Assembly: GCA_017473705.1 (NCBI GenBank) | Contig: JAFUJQ010000001.1 | Span: forward strand, 60,313-124,312 | Direction of reading: 5' to 3' | Length of the DNA: 64,000 bases | Source: Bacteroidales bacterium | GTDB taxonomy: Bacteria; Bacteroidota; Bacteroidia; Bacteroidales; UBA932 | Part shown: positions 17,307 through 27,087 of the stretch, piece by piece | Position numbering within the stretch: the first letter of the stretch is position 1 | Layout: each line of letters begins with the position of its first letter | Made by a program: the position numbers and the translations under genes | The notes under the pieces: model-generated | What the model was told of the DNA's origin: nothing | The model's database searches: none | The model's input: the letters and a program-made list of their open reading frames with translations, nothing else

Positions 17307-19316
17307 ATGGAAATGAGAAGACTTATTTTATCGGTATTGGCGTTTGCGTCAGTGTTTGTGGCCGTTCAGGCAAGAAAGGTGACAGGAAGCGTGATGTGCG
17401 GTGAAACGAAGCTCGAAGGAGTGATTGTGACAGACGGAGAGCATTTTACAAAGACTGCAAGGAACGGAAAGTTCGCCTTTGAGGTCAATGACAATGCCGA
17501 GTTCGTATATATAGTCACTCCTTCAGGCTATGTCGCTGACTGGCAGTCAGGTGTGCCTGCCTTTTACAAGTCAGCGCCAGGAGTAGCCAGGTTTGACTTC
17601 ACGTTGCAGAGGACCAGTGGCGGTAATGACTATAATATCATTGCAATCGCAGACCCTCAGACATACAGCGATGAGCATTTTGCAGAGTTTGCAGACAAGC
17701 CTATGGCTGACCTCTGCAAGACCGCGCAGGAGCTCGGCGGGGTGACAGTCGGACTGTCGCTCGGCGACATCAGCTGGGACAGGATAGAGATTCTTGACAT
17801 GTATAAGAATGAGATTGTCCGTACTGGCGTGCCATTCTATCCGGTTGTAGGCAATCATGACAATGAAGCATATGTTAAGGGTGACAGTGAGGCGGCAGCG
17901 ACATATAGAAGCAAGATGGGACCTGAAAACTATGCCTTCTGTCTTGGCAAGGACGTGGTCATAGTCCTTGATAACATCATATACGATACCAATTTCAAGA
18001 TGGCTCTGGGTTATACGGACCAGGTCATAGCCTGGGTCAAGGGACTGTTGAGGGAAATACCTTCGACATCTGAAATCTACATTGCACAGCATGTTCCGAT
18101 GGGTCACAGCAGGAGGAAACTTCAGAATCAGGACGCACTAATAAGCATGCTCCGTGGCCGCAAGGTCACAGTCCTTTCGGGCCATATGCACACAAACAGC
18201 ATCAGGGAGCTGGAGAAGAACATGACAGAGCACAATGTGGCAGGCTTGTGCGGAGCTTGGTGGGAGACTCAGCATTGCACAGACGGCACTCCGCGCGGCT
18301 ATAAGGTCTTCACTAAAAATGCTGACAGACTGTCATGGTATTACAAGCCTGTAGGATTCAGCAAGAGCCATATCGCAGAGGCTTTCGGTCTTGGAATGGC
18401 GCCGCTTCACCCTAATTCGGTCGTGGTGAATGTATGGGACTGGGATCCGCAGTGGAAGGTCGAGTGGTATGAGGACGGAAAGCCAATGGGAAAGATGGAC
18501 CAGGTGCGTGAAATATGCCCTGTGTTTGACGATGAGATAAATGCCGCATACGAAGGCAGGGGAGAGATTCCGGGGTGGAAGCAGGCAAGACCAAGCGGCC
18601 ATAACTTTGCCGCGACTCCGTCGCGTTATGCAAAGAAGGTTACTATCCTTGTTGAAAGCAGGTTCGGCCAGAAATGGACTCAGACTATTGATGTAGAGGG
18701 CTTTATGGAAAAACATGTTCGTTGTGAGGGAGCAGGTGCCACTATAGAGAACATACTTCAACAAGTGGATAATGGAGCCACATTCCTCACCATGAATCTT
18801 TCTGTGGCGTTGAATGCCGATGTGACAGTCGACAATCCGGACGGCCCTCTGATGATCGAAGTGCTTGACAAGGTTGACGAGCATGTGGAGAAGGCAGGCC
18901 GCTCAAAGGTAGGATTCAACTTCGAGATCCACACAGCCAACGGCAAGGAAGAGGGTAAGACCGTTCCATATTACCACGATTATGCAGACTATGTAATGGC
19001 CGACCTGTGGGTGAGATATATGGGTGACAGACTCATGATCACAGGGTCCGACTACCGTTCACTCAATCATCTCAACGAAAAGTATCCCGAAGTTGACATA
19101 GCCTTCAAATTATATCCTGAAAACACAGATGCCAAGAAGGCGATGGCAAGACTGAAGTTCACTCCGAAGTGGCTGTCTGCCCATTCTTCACTCGTTACAG
19201 AAGATTTCCTGAGGGAATGGCATGGCAAAGGCGTCTTTGTCGCAGTATGGGGAATGGACAAGCCTGAAGAAAAAGACCGCATCGAAAGGCTTGCTCCCGA
19301 TGCGGTGATATATTAA
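17307..19316 (+). CDS. Calcineurin-like phosphoesterase fused to a degenerate GDPD-like domain
   Basis: 669 aa from ATG 17307 (MEMRRL). Signal peptide (to about residue 22), then a carboxypeptidase-regulatory-like N domain (about 24-100) and a metallophosphatase domain with IADPQ, GDISWD, GNHD, QHVP and SGHMH, all the usual metal-binding blocks. A MetallophosC-like domain extends to about 480. The last ~170 residues resemble glycerophosphodiester phosphodiesterase: FNFEI, AFKLYPEN and a terminal GVFVAVWGMDKPEEKDRI...PDAVIY. The catalytic HRG near the start of a GDPD and the HD of the second block are not visible, so this half is probably non-catalytic or divergent. It is exported. Its 3' end overlaps the convergent ABC-F gene by 4 bp. 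Confidence 0.85.
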   Translation: MEMRRLILSVLAFASVFVAVQARKVTGSVMCGETKLEGVIVTDGEHFTKTARNGKFAFEVNDNAEFVYIVTPSGYVADWQSGVPAFYKSAPGVARFDFTLQRTSGGNDYNIIAIADPQTYSDEHFAEFADKPMADLCKTAQELGGVTVGLSLGDISWDRIEILDMYKNEIVRTGVPFYPVVGNHDNEAYVKGDSEAAATYRSKMGPENYAFCLGKDVVIVLDNIIYDTNFKMALGYTDQVIAWVKGLLREIPSTSEIYIAQHVPMGHSRRKLQNQDALISMLRGRKVTVLSGHMHTNSIRELEKNMTEHNVAGLCGAWWETQHCTDGTPRGYKVFTKNADRLSWYYKPVGFSKSHIAEAFGLGMAPLHPNSVVVNVWDWDPQWKVEWYEDGKPMGKMDQVREICPVFDDEINAAYEGRGEIPGWKQARPSGHNFAATPSRYAKKVTILVESRFGQKWTQTIDVEGFMEKHVRCEGAGATIENILQQVDNGATFLTMNLSVALNADVTVDNPDGPLMIEVLDKVDEHVEKAGRSKVGFNFEIHTANGKEEGKTVPYYHDYADYVMADLWVRYMGDRLMITGSDYRSLNHLNEKYPEVDIAFKLYPENTDAKKAMARLKFTPKWLSAHSSLVTEDFLREWHGKGVFVAVWGMDKPEEKDRIERLAPDAVIY

Positions 19317-21121
19317 GCCAGTTCATAGAGCTCCAGGAGACGGAGCTCTTTTTCGTCTGTCTCCTCGAGGATCTGGCCAATGCGTTCAGATGCTTTCTGG
19401 AGCTGGTCATAGGGGAGGGTGCCGCTGTTGAGGCTTTCTTCAAGGGCGGCTTTTTCTGCAGCCAGCGATTCCAGCTCTTTCTCCAGCTGCTCGAGTTCTT
19501 TCTGCTCTTTGTATGTCAGCTTGCGTTTCTTGGCCGGCGCCTCAGGAGCGGTCGTGGCGGCAGCCTTCGCTGCCTTTTCCTTCGCTGCCTTCTCCTCGGC
19601 ACGTGCCTGCGAGCGCTTCTCGGCCTCGAACTCCTTTATGTATTCACGATATTCGCTGTAGCTTCCGACGAAGTCTTTTACAAGACCGTTTCCGCAGAAA
19701 ATGAACAGATGGTCGACAAGCTTGTCAAGGAAATGTCTGTCATGTGACACGATTATGAGTGAGCCGCTGAATTCCTTGAGATATTCCTCAAGGATGTTCA
19801 GGGTCACGATGTCCAGGTCGTTGGTAGGCTCATCAAGAATCAGCAGATTAGGCTGCTGCATCAGGATGGTAAGCAGGTAGAGCCTGCGTTTCTCTCCTCC
19901 GCTGAGCTTCTCTATCTTGTTGTTGAGCATCTCGTGCGGGAAGAGGAACCTGTTCAGAAGCCATGTGTCATTGACGATGTCAAGGACAGTGTCCTGGGGA
20001 TTGAATGACATTCCGCTCTGGTGATAGTATCCGATCTTCAGAGACTCTCCACGCTCTATTGTTCCTGTGAGTACTCCCGGGTCGTCTTCGAACATCCTTC
20101 CTGTCAGGATGTTGAGGAAGGTACTTTTGCCGGCGCCGTTGCGGCCTACTATGCCGACCTTCTCATAGCGCTGGAAATTGTATGTAAAATTGTCCAGATA
20201 GCATGTGTCTCCATAATAGAAACTGAGGTCCTTGCAGTTGATGATCTTGGTCCCAAGCCTTGTGGAACCTTTCATCGCCTCCATGCTGACCTGCTTCTGG
20301 GTATATACCTGTGAAGCCCTGTCCTTAAGGTCATAGAATGCGTTGATCCTGTATCTGGCTTTGCCTGTGCGTGCGCACGGAGTGCTTCTGATCCACTCCA
20401 GCTCGCGGCGGAGGATGTTTCGGACCTTGTCGGTCTCAGCATTGTAGTTGGCTATGCGCTCCTCGCGCTTCTCCAGGAAGTTCTGATAGTTACCTTTATA
20501 TGTATATATGGCTCCATGGTCCATTTCCATGACAGTGTTGCACACTCTGTCGAGGAAATATCGGTCGTGTGTCACCATGAGAAGGGTGCAGCGTGAACGG
20601 CTGAGATAGCCTTCAAGGAACTCGATCGCGTCTATGTCGAGGTGGTTGGTCGGCTCGTCCATGATGAAGAACTCAGCCTCTGAAGCGAGCATCTGCGTGA
20701 GCGCCACTCTCTTGACTTCGCCTCCGGAGAGCTCCTTCATCTTCTGGTCAGGATTGTTCAGATTGAAATTGGTCAGGAACTTGACCACCCTGTGCTCGTA
20801 TTCCCAAAGATGCTCCTGGTCAAGCCCGTCGGTGAAGTCCGAACTTGAAGACATGATCTGGTCAAAGATGCTCTTCTCCGGATCGAAAGGGTATTCCTGC
20901 TCCAGAAAGGCTATCTTGATGTCTTTCAGGAACATGATCTTTCCACCCGAGTCCGACTTGTCCTTGCCCGCCAGGATCCGCATCAGCGAGGTCTTGCCTG
21001 TGCCGTTAGGTGCAATGAGAGCGATCTTGTCGCCCTCATTTATGTTGAATCCTATCTTTTCGAACAGGACCTTCGGTCCGTAGCTCTTTGATATGTTCTC
21101 TATCTGTAGATAACTTGCCAT
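19313..21121 (-). CDS. ABC-F family ATPase (Uup-like)
   Basis: 602 aa with two ABC domains and no membrane segments. Domain 1: Walker A in APNGTGKTS, signature LSGGEVKR, Walker B FFIMDEPTNHLD. Domain 2: VGRNGAGKST, LSGGEKRR, LILDEPTNDLD. The C-terminal ~90 residues are an Ala/Lys/Glu-rich coiled coil, as in Uup, which binds branched DNA or ribosomes. ABC-F proteins act on ribosomes or DNA, not in transport. It lies 45 bp downstream of trkA, with a small repeat hairpin between. Confidence 0.93.
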   Translation of the reverse strand: MASYLQIENISKSYGPKVLFEKIGFNINEGDKIALIAPNGTGKTSLMRILAGKDKSDSGGKIMFLKDIKIAFLEQEYPFDPEKSIFDQIMSSSSDFTDGLDQEHLWEYEHRVVKFLTNFNLNNPDQKMKELSGGEVKRVALTQMLASEAEFFIMDEPTNHLDIDAIEFLEGYLSRSRCTLLMVTHDRYFLDRVCNTVMEMDHGAIYTYKGNYQNFLEKREERIANYNAETDKVRNILRRELEWIRSTPCARTGKARYRINAFYDLKDRASQVYTQKQVSMEAMKGSTRLGTKIINCKDLSFYYGDTCYLDNFTYNFQRYEKVGIVGRNGAGKSTFLNILTGRMFEDDPGVLTGTIERGESLKIGYYHQSGMSFNPQDTVLDIVNDTWLLNRFLFPHEMLNNKIEKLSGGEKRRLYLLTILMQQPNLLILDEPTNDLDIVTLNILEEYLKEFSGSLIIVSHDRHFLDKLVDHLFIFCGNGLVKDFVGSYSEYREYIKEFEAEKRSQARAEEKAAKEKAAKAAATTAPEAPAKKRKLTYKEQKELEQLEKELESLAAEKAALEESLNSGTLPYDQLQKASERIGQILEETDEKELRLLELYELA

Positions 21122-21130
21122 AATATATAG

Positions 21131-21158
21131 ATCCTCACGTCGCTTCGCTCCTCAGGAT
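21131..21158. repeat. Short hairpin repeat between trkA and the ABC-F gene
   Basis: ATCCT...AGGAT stem around a CACGTCGCTTCGCTCCTC core. This resembles the small palindromic intergenic repeats seen repeatedly between Bacteroidales genes. It could slow or trim the polycistronic RNA. Confidence 0.45.
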
Positions 21159-21166
21159 GACAGGGG

Positions 21167-22525
21167 TTACTTGAAGAATTTGTCGACTTCCTTCACGGCT
21201 TCGGGGAGGGCGAAGACAGCGACGCGGTCATATGCCTGTATCTGCGTGTCGCCGACAGCTATGAACGACTCACTACCGCGTATCACGCCGCCTACGATGG
21301 CGTTTTTAGGGAAGTTCATTTCCATGAGCGTGCTCTTTGTTATTGCCGAGCCAGGGGCTACGATATACTCAAGCACTTCGGCTTTGGTACCGCTCATATA
21401 TTTGATGAATCTGACCTTGCTGCTGAGGGTGAACTTGAATATGCGGCCTGCTGTGATGAGCTTCTTGTTGATGACTGCATCCACGCCCATGCTCTCCGCA
21501 AGCCTTATATACTCGAGATTCTCCACCTCGGCGATGGTTCTCGGCACCCCGAGGCTCTTGGCTGCTACACATGCAAGTATGTTTGTCTCAGAGTTGTTTG
21601 TCACAGCGATGAAGGCGTCGTATTCCCTTATGGATTCCTCCAGAAGCATGTCGGAATTCCTTCCGTCGCCATTCACTACCATTACATTGGACGGCAGTTT
21701 TTCCGAAAGGTCGATACATTTTTCCTTGTTCATCTCGATGAGCTTGATGCTGTCGATCTGCTTGCTCATCTGCTTTGCGACCATTTCTCCGATAGGGCTT
21801 CCGCCAAGGATCATGAGGTTCTTGACCTCGATGTTCTCCTTGCCTACATACCTCATGAGCATGTCCATTCCCTCTCTTGTGGAGATGATGAACACGAGGT
21901 CGTGGTATTTGAATTTCGTGTCGAACTTAGGGATGATGGTCTCGTCATTCCTGGATATGGCCACGACTCTGAACTTCAGGCCTTCAGCTGCTGCTACGGC
22001 ACTGAACTCGGCCATGTTCATGCCTATGAGCTCAGACTCTTCCTCCAGCTTGAAGACCACCACCTGGAGCTTGCCTCTGGCGAACTCCAGCGAGTCTGTC
22101 GTCGCCGTCCTCTTGAGGAGATCGGCAATCTCTCCGGCGGCAATCTTTTCCGGGTAGAAAAGCAGGTCTATGCCCATCTCGGTGAAGAGATGCTTGTTCT
22201 CGTATGAGAGGTATTCCTCGTTGTTGATACGCGCTGTCACCTTCTTGCTTCCAAGCTTCTTGGCGAGCATCGCGCTGACAATGTTCACGTCTTGCGATTC
22301 CGACGGATTCACAGCGATGAACAGGTCGGCATATTGTGCTCCGGCCTGCACGAGCACTCCGATTGTAGACGGATTGCCCTCTACGGTGATGACATCGGTG
22401 ACTGCTGCGAGAGCATCAAGCCTGTCCTGTCTTTCATCGATTACTGTGACCTCGTTGGTCTCGTTGTTAAGCATCTTGGCGAGGTGAGAACCTACTTCAC
22501 CGGCACCGGCAATGACAATTTTCAT
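21167..22525 (-). CDS. trkA: Trk potassium uptake regulatory subunit TrkA
   Basis: 452 aa with two tandem TrkA_N (RCK) domains and TrkA_C domains. The first Rossmann motif is GAGEVG (6-11) with acidic residues after beta 2 (VTVIDE); the second is ILGGSPIG near 240. TrkA is the cytoplasmic NAD(H)-binding gate of the TrkH/TrkG potassium channel. No trkH lies nearby, so the partner is encoded elsewhere. It starts 4 bp after the GT2 stop. Confidence 0.95.
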   Translation of the reverse strand: MKIVIAGAGEVGSHLAKMLNNETNEVTVIDERQDRLDALAAVTDVITVEGNPSTIGVLVQAGAQYADLFIAVNPSESQDVNIVSAMLAKKLGSKKVTARINNEEYLSYENKHLFTEMGIDLLFYPEKIAAGEIADLLKRTATTDSLEFARGKLQVVVFKLEEESELIGMNMAEFSAVAAAEGLKFRVVAISRNDETIIPKFDTKFKYHDLVFIISTREGMDMLMRYVGKENIEVKNLMILGGSPIGEMVAKQMSKQIDSIKLIEMNKEKCIDLSEKLPSNVMVVNGDGRNSDMLLEESIREYDAFIAVTNNSETNILACVAAKSLGVPRTIAEVENLEYIRLAESMGVDAVINKKLITAGRIFKFTLSSKVRFIKYMSGTKAEVLEYIVAPGSAITKSTLMEMNFPKNAIVGGVIRGSESFIAVGDTQIQAYDRVAVFALPEAVKEVDKFFK

Positions 22526-22529
22526 AGTC

Positions 22530-23636
22530 TTACATGTAGAAATCCTGTTCCTTTACTGAGGAGAATATCCTGTCTCCCTTCAGCATGGATGCAAAGATGA
22601 TCCATTTCTTATATATGCCTCTTACTGAGGACTTTCCGCCGAAATCTTTCAGGTATTTCCTGATGTCGGCCTCGGAAGGGGAGAGCGTAAGCTTTCCATA
22701 TTCCCTATGAGCCTTCAGAACTGCCTTGAAGCTTTCGGTCTTCAATGTCATGAGGTAGACGGCAGCTGACATGAGGTCCAGGCATTTCCTGAGCGCTATG
22801 CGCCTGCGTGCCTTCCTGTATCCTTTCGCTGCTGCTCTCTCTGCGGCTGCTCCGCTCCTGAATGCCTGCAGGGCGAATGTCTTGCCGAGATTGTTGCTGA
22901 GCATCAGCAGATTGTTGCGGTAGTTGAGAAAGAGCTTGAACGGTGATGATGCCGGCAGCGTGCCTCCTCCAAGGTGATATACGACTGATTCAGGCACTAC
23001 CGTCACCTTGAACCCCTCCAGCTGCATCCTCCAGCACAGGTCTATCTCCTCCATATGGGCGAAGAATCTGTCATCCAGGCCTCCGAGTCTTTTGTACAAT
23101 GAACTTCTGACCATTAGACATGCTCCTGTTGCCCAGAATACATCTGAAGGTGTGTCATACTGACCTTTGTCAGTCTCAAGCCTCTTGAGTACTCTGCCTC
23201 GGCAGAACGGATATCCGAAAAGGTCTATATATCCTCCTGCAGCTCCGGCGTACTCGAATTTCTCGCGCTCCTGCCAGCTGTGCAGCTTCGGAGCGCAGGC
23301 TCCGCACTCCGGATGCGCATCCATCCAGTCTACAAGCGGGCCCAGCCAGTCCCGAGGGACTTCGATGTCGGAGTTTATGAGTACAAAATACTCGGAATCA
23401 ATCTGTTCGAATGCTCTGTTGTATCCGCCTGTGAATCCGAAGTTCTTCTCAAATGCTAAGGTGCGCACCTGAGGGAACATATTCTTCATCACTGCCATTG
23501 AACCGTCCGTAGATGCATTGTCGGCGACAATGACCTCCGCTCCCTCCACATTCCTCACGGACTGCAGAAGTCCCGGAAGGAAATCCCGGAGGAATCCTTC
23601 CGTATTCCAGTTCAATATGACAACAGCAACTTTCAT
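22530..23636 (-). CDS. Glycosyltransferase family 2 (rhamnosyltransferase-like)
   Basis: 368 aa. The GT-A domain starts at residue 1 (VAVVILNWN) and has the nucleotide-binding ADNASTDGS, the DxD-equivalent INSDIEVP, and the acceptor-side EEIDLCWRMQLEG motif typical of WbbL-type GT2 enzymes. A basic C-terminal helical region (AAAKGYRKARRRIALRK) may associate with the membrane. It probably adds a sugar to a surface polysaccharide or lipid-linked glycan. Donor and acceptor are unknown, as the gene stands between trkA and an FKBP rather than in a glycan cluster. Confidence 0.9.
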   Translation of the reverse strand: MKVAVVILNWNTEGFLRDFLPGLLQSVRNVEGAEVIVADNASTDGSMAVMKNMFPQVRTLAFEKNFGFTGGYNRAFEQIDSEYFVLINSDIEVPRDWLGPLVDWMDAHPECGACAPKLHSWQEREKFEYAGAAGGYIDLFGYPFCRGRVLKRLETDKGQYDTPSDVFWATGACLMVRSSLYKRLGGLDDRFFAHMEEIDLCWRMQLEGFKVTVVPESVVYHLGGGTLPASSPFKLFLNYRNNLLMLSNNLGKTFALQAFRSGAAAERAAAKGYRKARRRIALRKCLDLMSAAVYLMTLKTESFKAVLKAHREYGKLTLSPSEADIRKYLKDFGGKSSVRGIYKKWIIFASMLKGDRIFSSVKEQDFYM

Positions 23637-23674
23637 CTGATCATCATCCCGGCTTGACCGGGGCTCTCATTATA

Positions 23675-24262
23675 CTAATGACATCCGCATCCGCAGTCGT
23701 CTCCGTGCTCGCCGCAGCCGCCTTCGCATCCTCCGCAATCGCCGTCATGGCCGTGGCATCCGCCACATCCGCATGAGTGCACATACTCTCCGTGGAGACC
23801 TTCTGTCAGTTCCTTCTCCGTAGCCTCGCGTACAGACACGATCTCTCCGGTGAAATGGAGGGTCTTGCCTGCCATCCGGTGGTTGAGGTCCATCTTCACG
23901 GTGTCCTCTGTGACTTCCAGAACTACTCCCGGTATCACGCCTCCCATGCTGTTCATCATAGGGATTGTGTTGCCGGGAACGAGAAGGTCTTCTCTTATCT
24001 CGCCGTTGACTTCGAAAGCTGCCTTCGGGAGGTCGATGATCCTCTTCGGATCCACTTCGCCGTATCCGTCAGCAGGGGAGAGGGTCACGTCGAATCTGTC
24101 GCCTGGCTCCATGCCTTCAATCGCTGCCTCGAGCTTGGGGAGAAGGCTTCCTGTTGCGTGAATATAGTCCAAAGGACGCTCCTTCGGGCACTGGTCGACT
24201 ACCTGTCCGTCAACCTCGAGTTCATAGCTGAACTCTACTACAGAATTTGGTGTAATTTTCAT
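23675..24262 (-). CDS. SlyD-like FKBP-type peptidyl-prolyl isomerase with metal-binding tail
   Basis: 195 aa. SlyD architecture: split FKBP domain (FSYELEVDGQVVDQ, ATGSLLPKLEAAIEGMEPGD) with the IF chaperone insert in the middle (about 70-125) and DLNHRMAGKTLHF closing the fold. The last ~35 residues are a Cys/His/Gly-rich tail (about ten Cys and seven His), as in SlyD proteins that bind nickel and other metals. Role: prolyl isomerase and chaperone, possibly with metal delivery. No hydrogenase or urease genes are nearby to suggest a metal client. Confidence 0.92.
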   Translation of the reverse strand: MKITPNSVVEFSYELEVDGQVVDQCPKERPLDYIHATGSLLPKLEAAIEGMEPGDRFDVTLSPADGYGEVDPKRIIDLPKAAFEVNGEIREDLLVPGNTIPMMNSMGGVIPGVVLEVTEDTVKMDLNHRMAGKTLHFTGEIVSVREATEKELTEGLHGEYVHSCGCGGCHGHDGDCGGCEGGCGEHGDDCGCGCH

Positions 24263-24291
24263 ATTTTCTTGCGTTTATCTTTTTTCAACAA

Positions 24292-25653
24292 TTATCCGGA
24301 GAATGCTACTCCTTCGAATGCTATGGTCGGTATCTGCCATCTTGTGCACCGGCGCATGTCTGTGCCGGCTGCTATGAAGCTGTTCCACAACTCTACGAAG
24401 TTGCCGGTGATCAGCATCTCCCTTACCGGATGCGTAATCTTTCCGCGGCTGAAGGCAAAGCCTTCGATGCCGAAAGAGAAGTCTCCGGTCGCAGGGTTGC
24501 TGTTTCCGCCATTGAACCCCGTTACCAGTATCCCGTTGCCGCAATATTCCAGAATATCCTCCAAAGATACTTCATTTTCTCCACATGGCAATTCCTTGCC
24601 CTTCATAAAAGGCATCAGGCAAGGCCTTGACGCATCTTCAATGGTCGGTTCCATGCCCATCTTGTTGGCCATCCAGGTGTTTATGAAGTATTTTCTGATC
24701 ACTCCGTTCTCGATTATCGGAGCGTCCTGTGTGGCCACGCCTTCGCTGTCGAACATTCTGGAACCGTTCCTTCCAAATGTTCTTGGAAGGTCCATGAGTG
24801 TCATGCCGTCCGGGAATACCTTCTTGCCGAGAGTCCCGTCAAGGAATGAGATCTTCTGCTGGAGTGCCGAGCCGTTGAGGGCATTGATTACCGGTGCGAT
24901 GAGACGTGATGCTACGGATGTGTCCACTACCATTCGATATTTTCCGCTTCTCCTCGGCTTCGGTCCTATCTGTCTGACAGCCCTTTCCAACGCCTTTCTG
25001 CTGCAGGTGCTTATGTCTATGTCTTTGTCTGACGAGGCTGACTCCCACCAGTATCCGCTGTATCGGTCTCCATTCGCATCCTGAATGGTGATCTCACTGA
25101 AGCAGCTGAATACGCTTTCGGTGTGCCTTCCTTCAAATCCCTGAGAATCAGTTATGAAAGTGTCGTCTGAAGTCTCTCCGTATTCGCATTCCTCTGACAG
25201 GATCGTGAAGTCTTCAGCCACATGGTTTCCATATATGCACATCTCCTGCGCACGTGCAGTCCTCGTGCTGCTGTCGGAATGCTCTATCGACTCGTCATAA
25301 AGACCGAGTTCGCGTCCAGTCCTGGCATTCTTTTCTGTCCTGTCAGGGGCCTGGAGTGTCCTGGTGAGGTCCTGCTCCAGCATCCTTACCATGTCGATGC
25401 CTTTGAGAATAAAATCTTCCAACTCTTCCTGCGCAAGCCTGTTTGTGGAAAATGTACCGTATCTTCCATCAACGAAAAGATACAGGTATATCGACCTGTC
25501 TGCGCAGTGACTCACCTTGTCCAAGGCTCCGTTGAGCATATTGCAGCTGTCTGTCCGGCTCTTGCTCAGGATCGCTCTGGCACCGTCGGCACCGTTAGCC
25601 TTCGCAAACCTTACGCAGTGTTTGGCCAGGCTTATTTCATGTTCATTGATCAT
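24292..25653 (-). CDS. pmbA: TldD/PmbA family protein, PmbA (TldE) subunit
   Basis: 453 aa. The family fold is evident (MDLPRTFGRNGSRMFDSEG, GFNGGNSNPATGDFSFGIEG), but the HExxxH zinc motif of TldD is absent, identifying this as the TldE/PmbA half. TldD and TldE form a heterodimeric zinc protease that degrades unfolded peptides and matures some RiPPs. The next gene upstream is TldD, 3 bp away, so the complete pair is present. Confidence 0.94.
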   Translation of the reverse strand: MINEHEISLAKHCVRFAKANGADGARAILSKSRTDSCNMLNGALDKVSHCADRSIYLYLFVDGRYGTFSTNRLAQEELEDFILKGIDMVRMLEQDLTRTLQAPDRTEKNARTGRELGLYDESIEHSDSSTRTARAQEMCIYGNHVAEDFTILSEECEYGETSDDTFITDSQGFEGRHTESVFSCFSEITIQDANGDRYSGYWWESASSDKDIDISTCSRKALERAVRQIGPKPRRSGKYRMVVDTSVASRLIAPVINALNGSALQQKISFLDGTLGKKVFPDGMTLMDLPRTFGRNGSRMFDSEGVATQDAPIIENGVIRKYFINTWMANKMGMEPTIEDASRPCLMPFMKGKELPCGENEVSLEDILEYCGNGILVTGFNGGNSNPATGDFSFGIEGFAFSRGKITHPVREMLITGNFVELWNSFIAAGTDMRRCTRWQIPTIAFEGVAFSG

Positions 25654-25656
25654 ACT

Positions 25657-27078
25657 CTATTCTCCTCCTACTGTCAGACTGCTTACAAGTATTGTCGGCA
25701 TTCCGCATGAAACCGCCACGCTCTGCTCCTTGCCGCAGGTCCATGTGCTGTTGTCGATCTTCAGGTCATTCCCGACCGCCAAGATGTCTGCAAGGGCCTG
25801 TGGGCCGTTTCCTATGATGTTTATATCCTTGATCGGCGCTGTAAGATGTCCGTTCTCTATAAGGTATCCGCTCTTGACGAAGAACGTGAAGTCTCCCTCG
25901 CCGATCTTCACCTGTCCGTTGGAAAGTTCCTCTACATATATTCCTTTGTTTACTGAAGCGATGATTCCTTCAGGCTCGGCATTGCCGCTTTCCATATATG
26001 TAGCCCTCATTCGTGGGATCGGATTATATCTGAAGTTTTCTCTTCTGCCGTTTCCTGTCGGCGCCACTCCGTACCATGCAGCGCTGATTCTGTCGTGAAG
26101 ATATGAGGTCAGGATGCCGTCAGTCACCATGTATGTCTTCTGTCCTGGAACTCCTTCGTCGTCATATCCGCAGGCTCCTCTGTTGTTCATAAGGGTTCCG
26201 TCGTCTACAACATTTACACCCTCAGGACATACTCTGACGCCCATCTTTTCTGAAAATATGGACTGCCCCTTTCTATTGAAATCCGCCTCGAATGCGTGTC
26301 CCATGGCCTCGTGGAGCAATACACCCGACGGCCCTGCGCCCATCACGACGCTCATCTGACCGCCCTTCGGCCTGATAGCCTCAAAACGCTCGTCAATGCC
26401 TTTGACGGCCTCGGACGCGATATCTTCGATCAGCGCAGGCGTGATCAGCTCCGCACCCATCCTGAAACTTCTTGATATGCTTTTGTTCTCGGTATTGCCG
26501 TTCTGCTGAAATACAACTGTCACGGACAGGCTTCCCATAGGTCTTGTCTCGCAGGTCAGCTCTCCGAATGAATTGTACATCAGCACATCGCTCACAGAGT
26601 CAGATAGTCTTGCCATGACTTTTATTATGCGGTTGTCCTTCGAAGTGATCTGCTTCTCAAGGTCGAGCAGGAATGGCAGGAATGTAGAGGCCTGCATGTC
26701 TCTCCAGTTCTGCTGCATCGTATACAGGTCTTCCGTCGGGCGTGCAGTCGCGCCGCTGCTATAGCTCAGGCTGCTGCCGCCGGCCTGCGCAATGGCAGAG
26801 GCCGCCTCAGCCGCCTTGACCATCTCGCTCATCTCGAGATTCTCGGAATATGCATATCCTGTCTTCTCTCCTTTCAGCACCCTGATGCCCACTCCATAAT
26901 CCGTGTGGAATCCTCCGGAGGACACGTTGCCGTCCCTGAGGATCAGGTTGAAGAATGTAGTGTGTTCGAAGTACAGGTCGGCGAAGTCTCCGCCTCGCGA
27001 GAGGGCGGTGCCGACAAGGGACTGCAGTTGTAGCTGTGTTACTTTGAATATGTCAAGATAATGACTGTGTGTGTTCAT
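25657..27078 (-). CDS. tldD: TldD zinc metalloprotease subunit
   Basis: 473 aa. HEAMGH at 256-261 supplies the zinc-binding HExxxH. The downstream GxGRRExFRYxPxPRM segment (about 340-355) and C-terminal GNGPQALxDIxAVG are conserved in TldD. It partners the adjacent PmbA-type gene. It begins 9 bp after the zeta-like kinase stop, inside the same minus-strand run. Confidence 0.95.
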   Translation of the reverse strand: MNTHSHYLDIFKVTQLQLQSLVGTALSRGGDFADLYFEHTTFFNLILRDGNVSSGGFHTDYGVGIRVLKGEKTGYAYSENLEMSEMVKAAEAASAIAQAGGSSLSYSSGATARPTEDLYTMQQNWRDMQASTFLPFLLDLEKQITSKDNRIIKVMARLSDSVSDVLMYNSFGELTCETRPMGSLSVTVVFQQNGNTENKSISRSFRMGAELITPALIEDIASEAVKGIDERFEAIRPKGGQMSVVMGAGPSGVLLHEAMGHAFEADFNRKGQSIFSEKMGVRVCPEGVNVVDDGTLMNNRGACGYDDEGVPGQKTYMVTDGILTSYLHDRISAAWYGVAPTGNGRRENFRYNPIPRMRATYMESGNAEPEGIIASVNKGIYVEELSNGQVKIGEGDFTFFVKSGYLIENGHLTAPIKDINIIGNGPQALADILAVGNDLKIDNSTWTCGKEQSVAVSCGMPTILVSSLTVGGE

Positions 27079-27087
27079 TTCGTTCTT

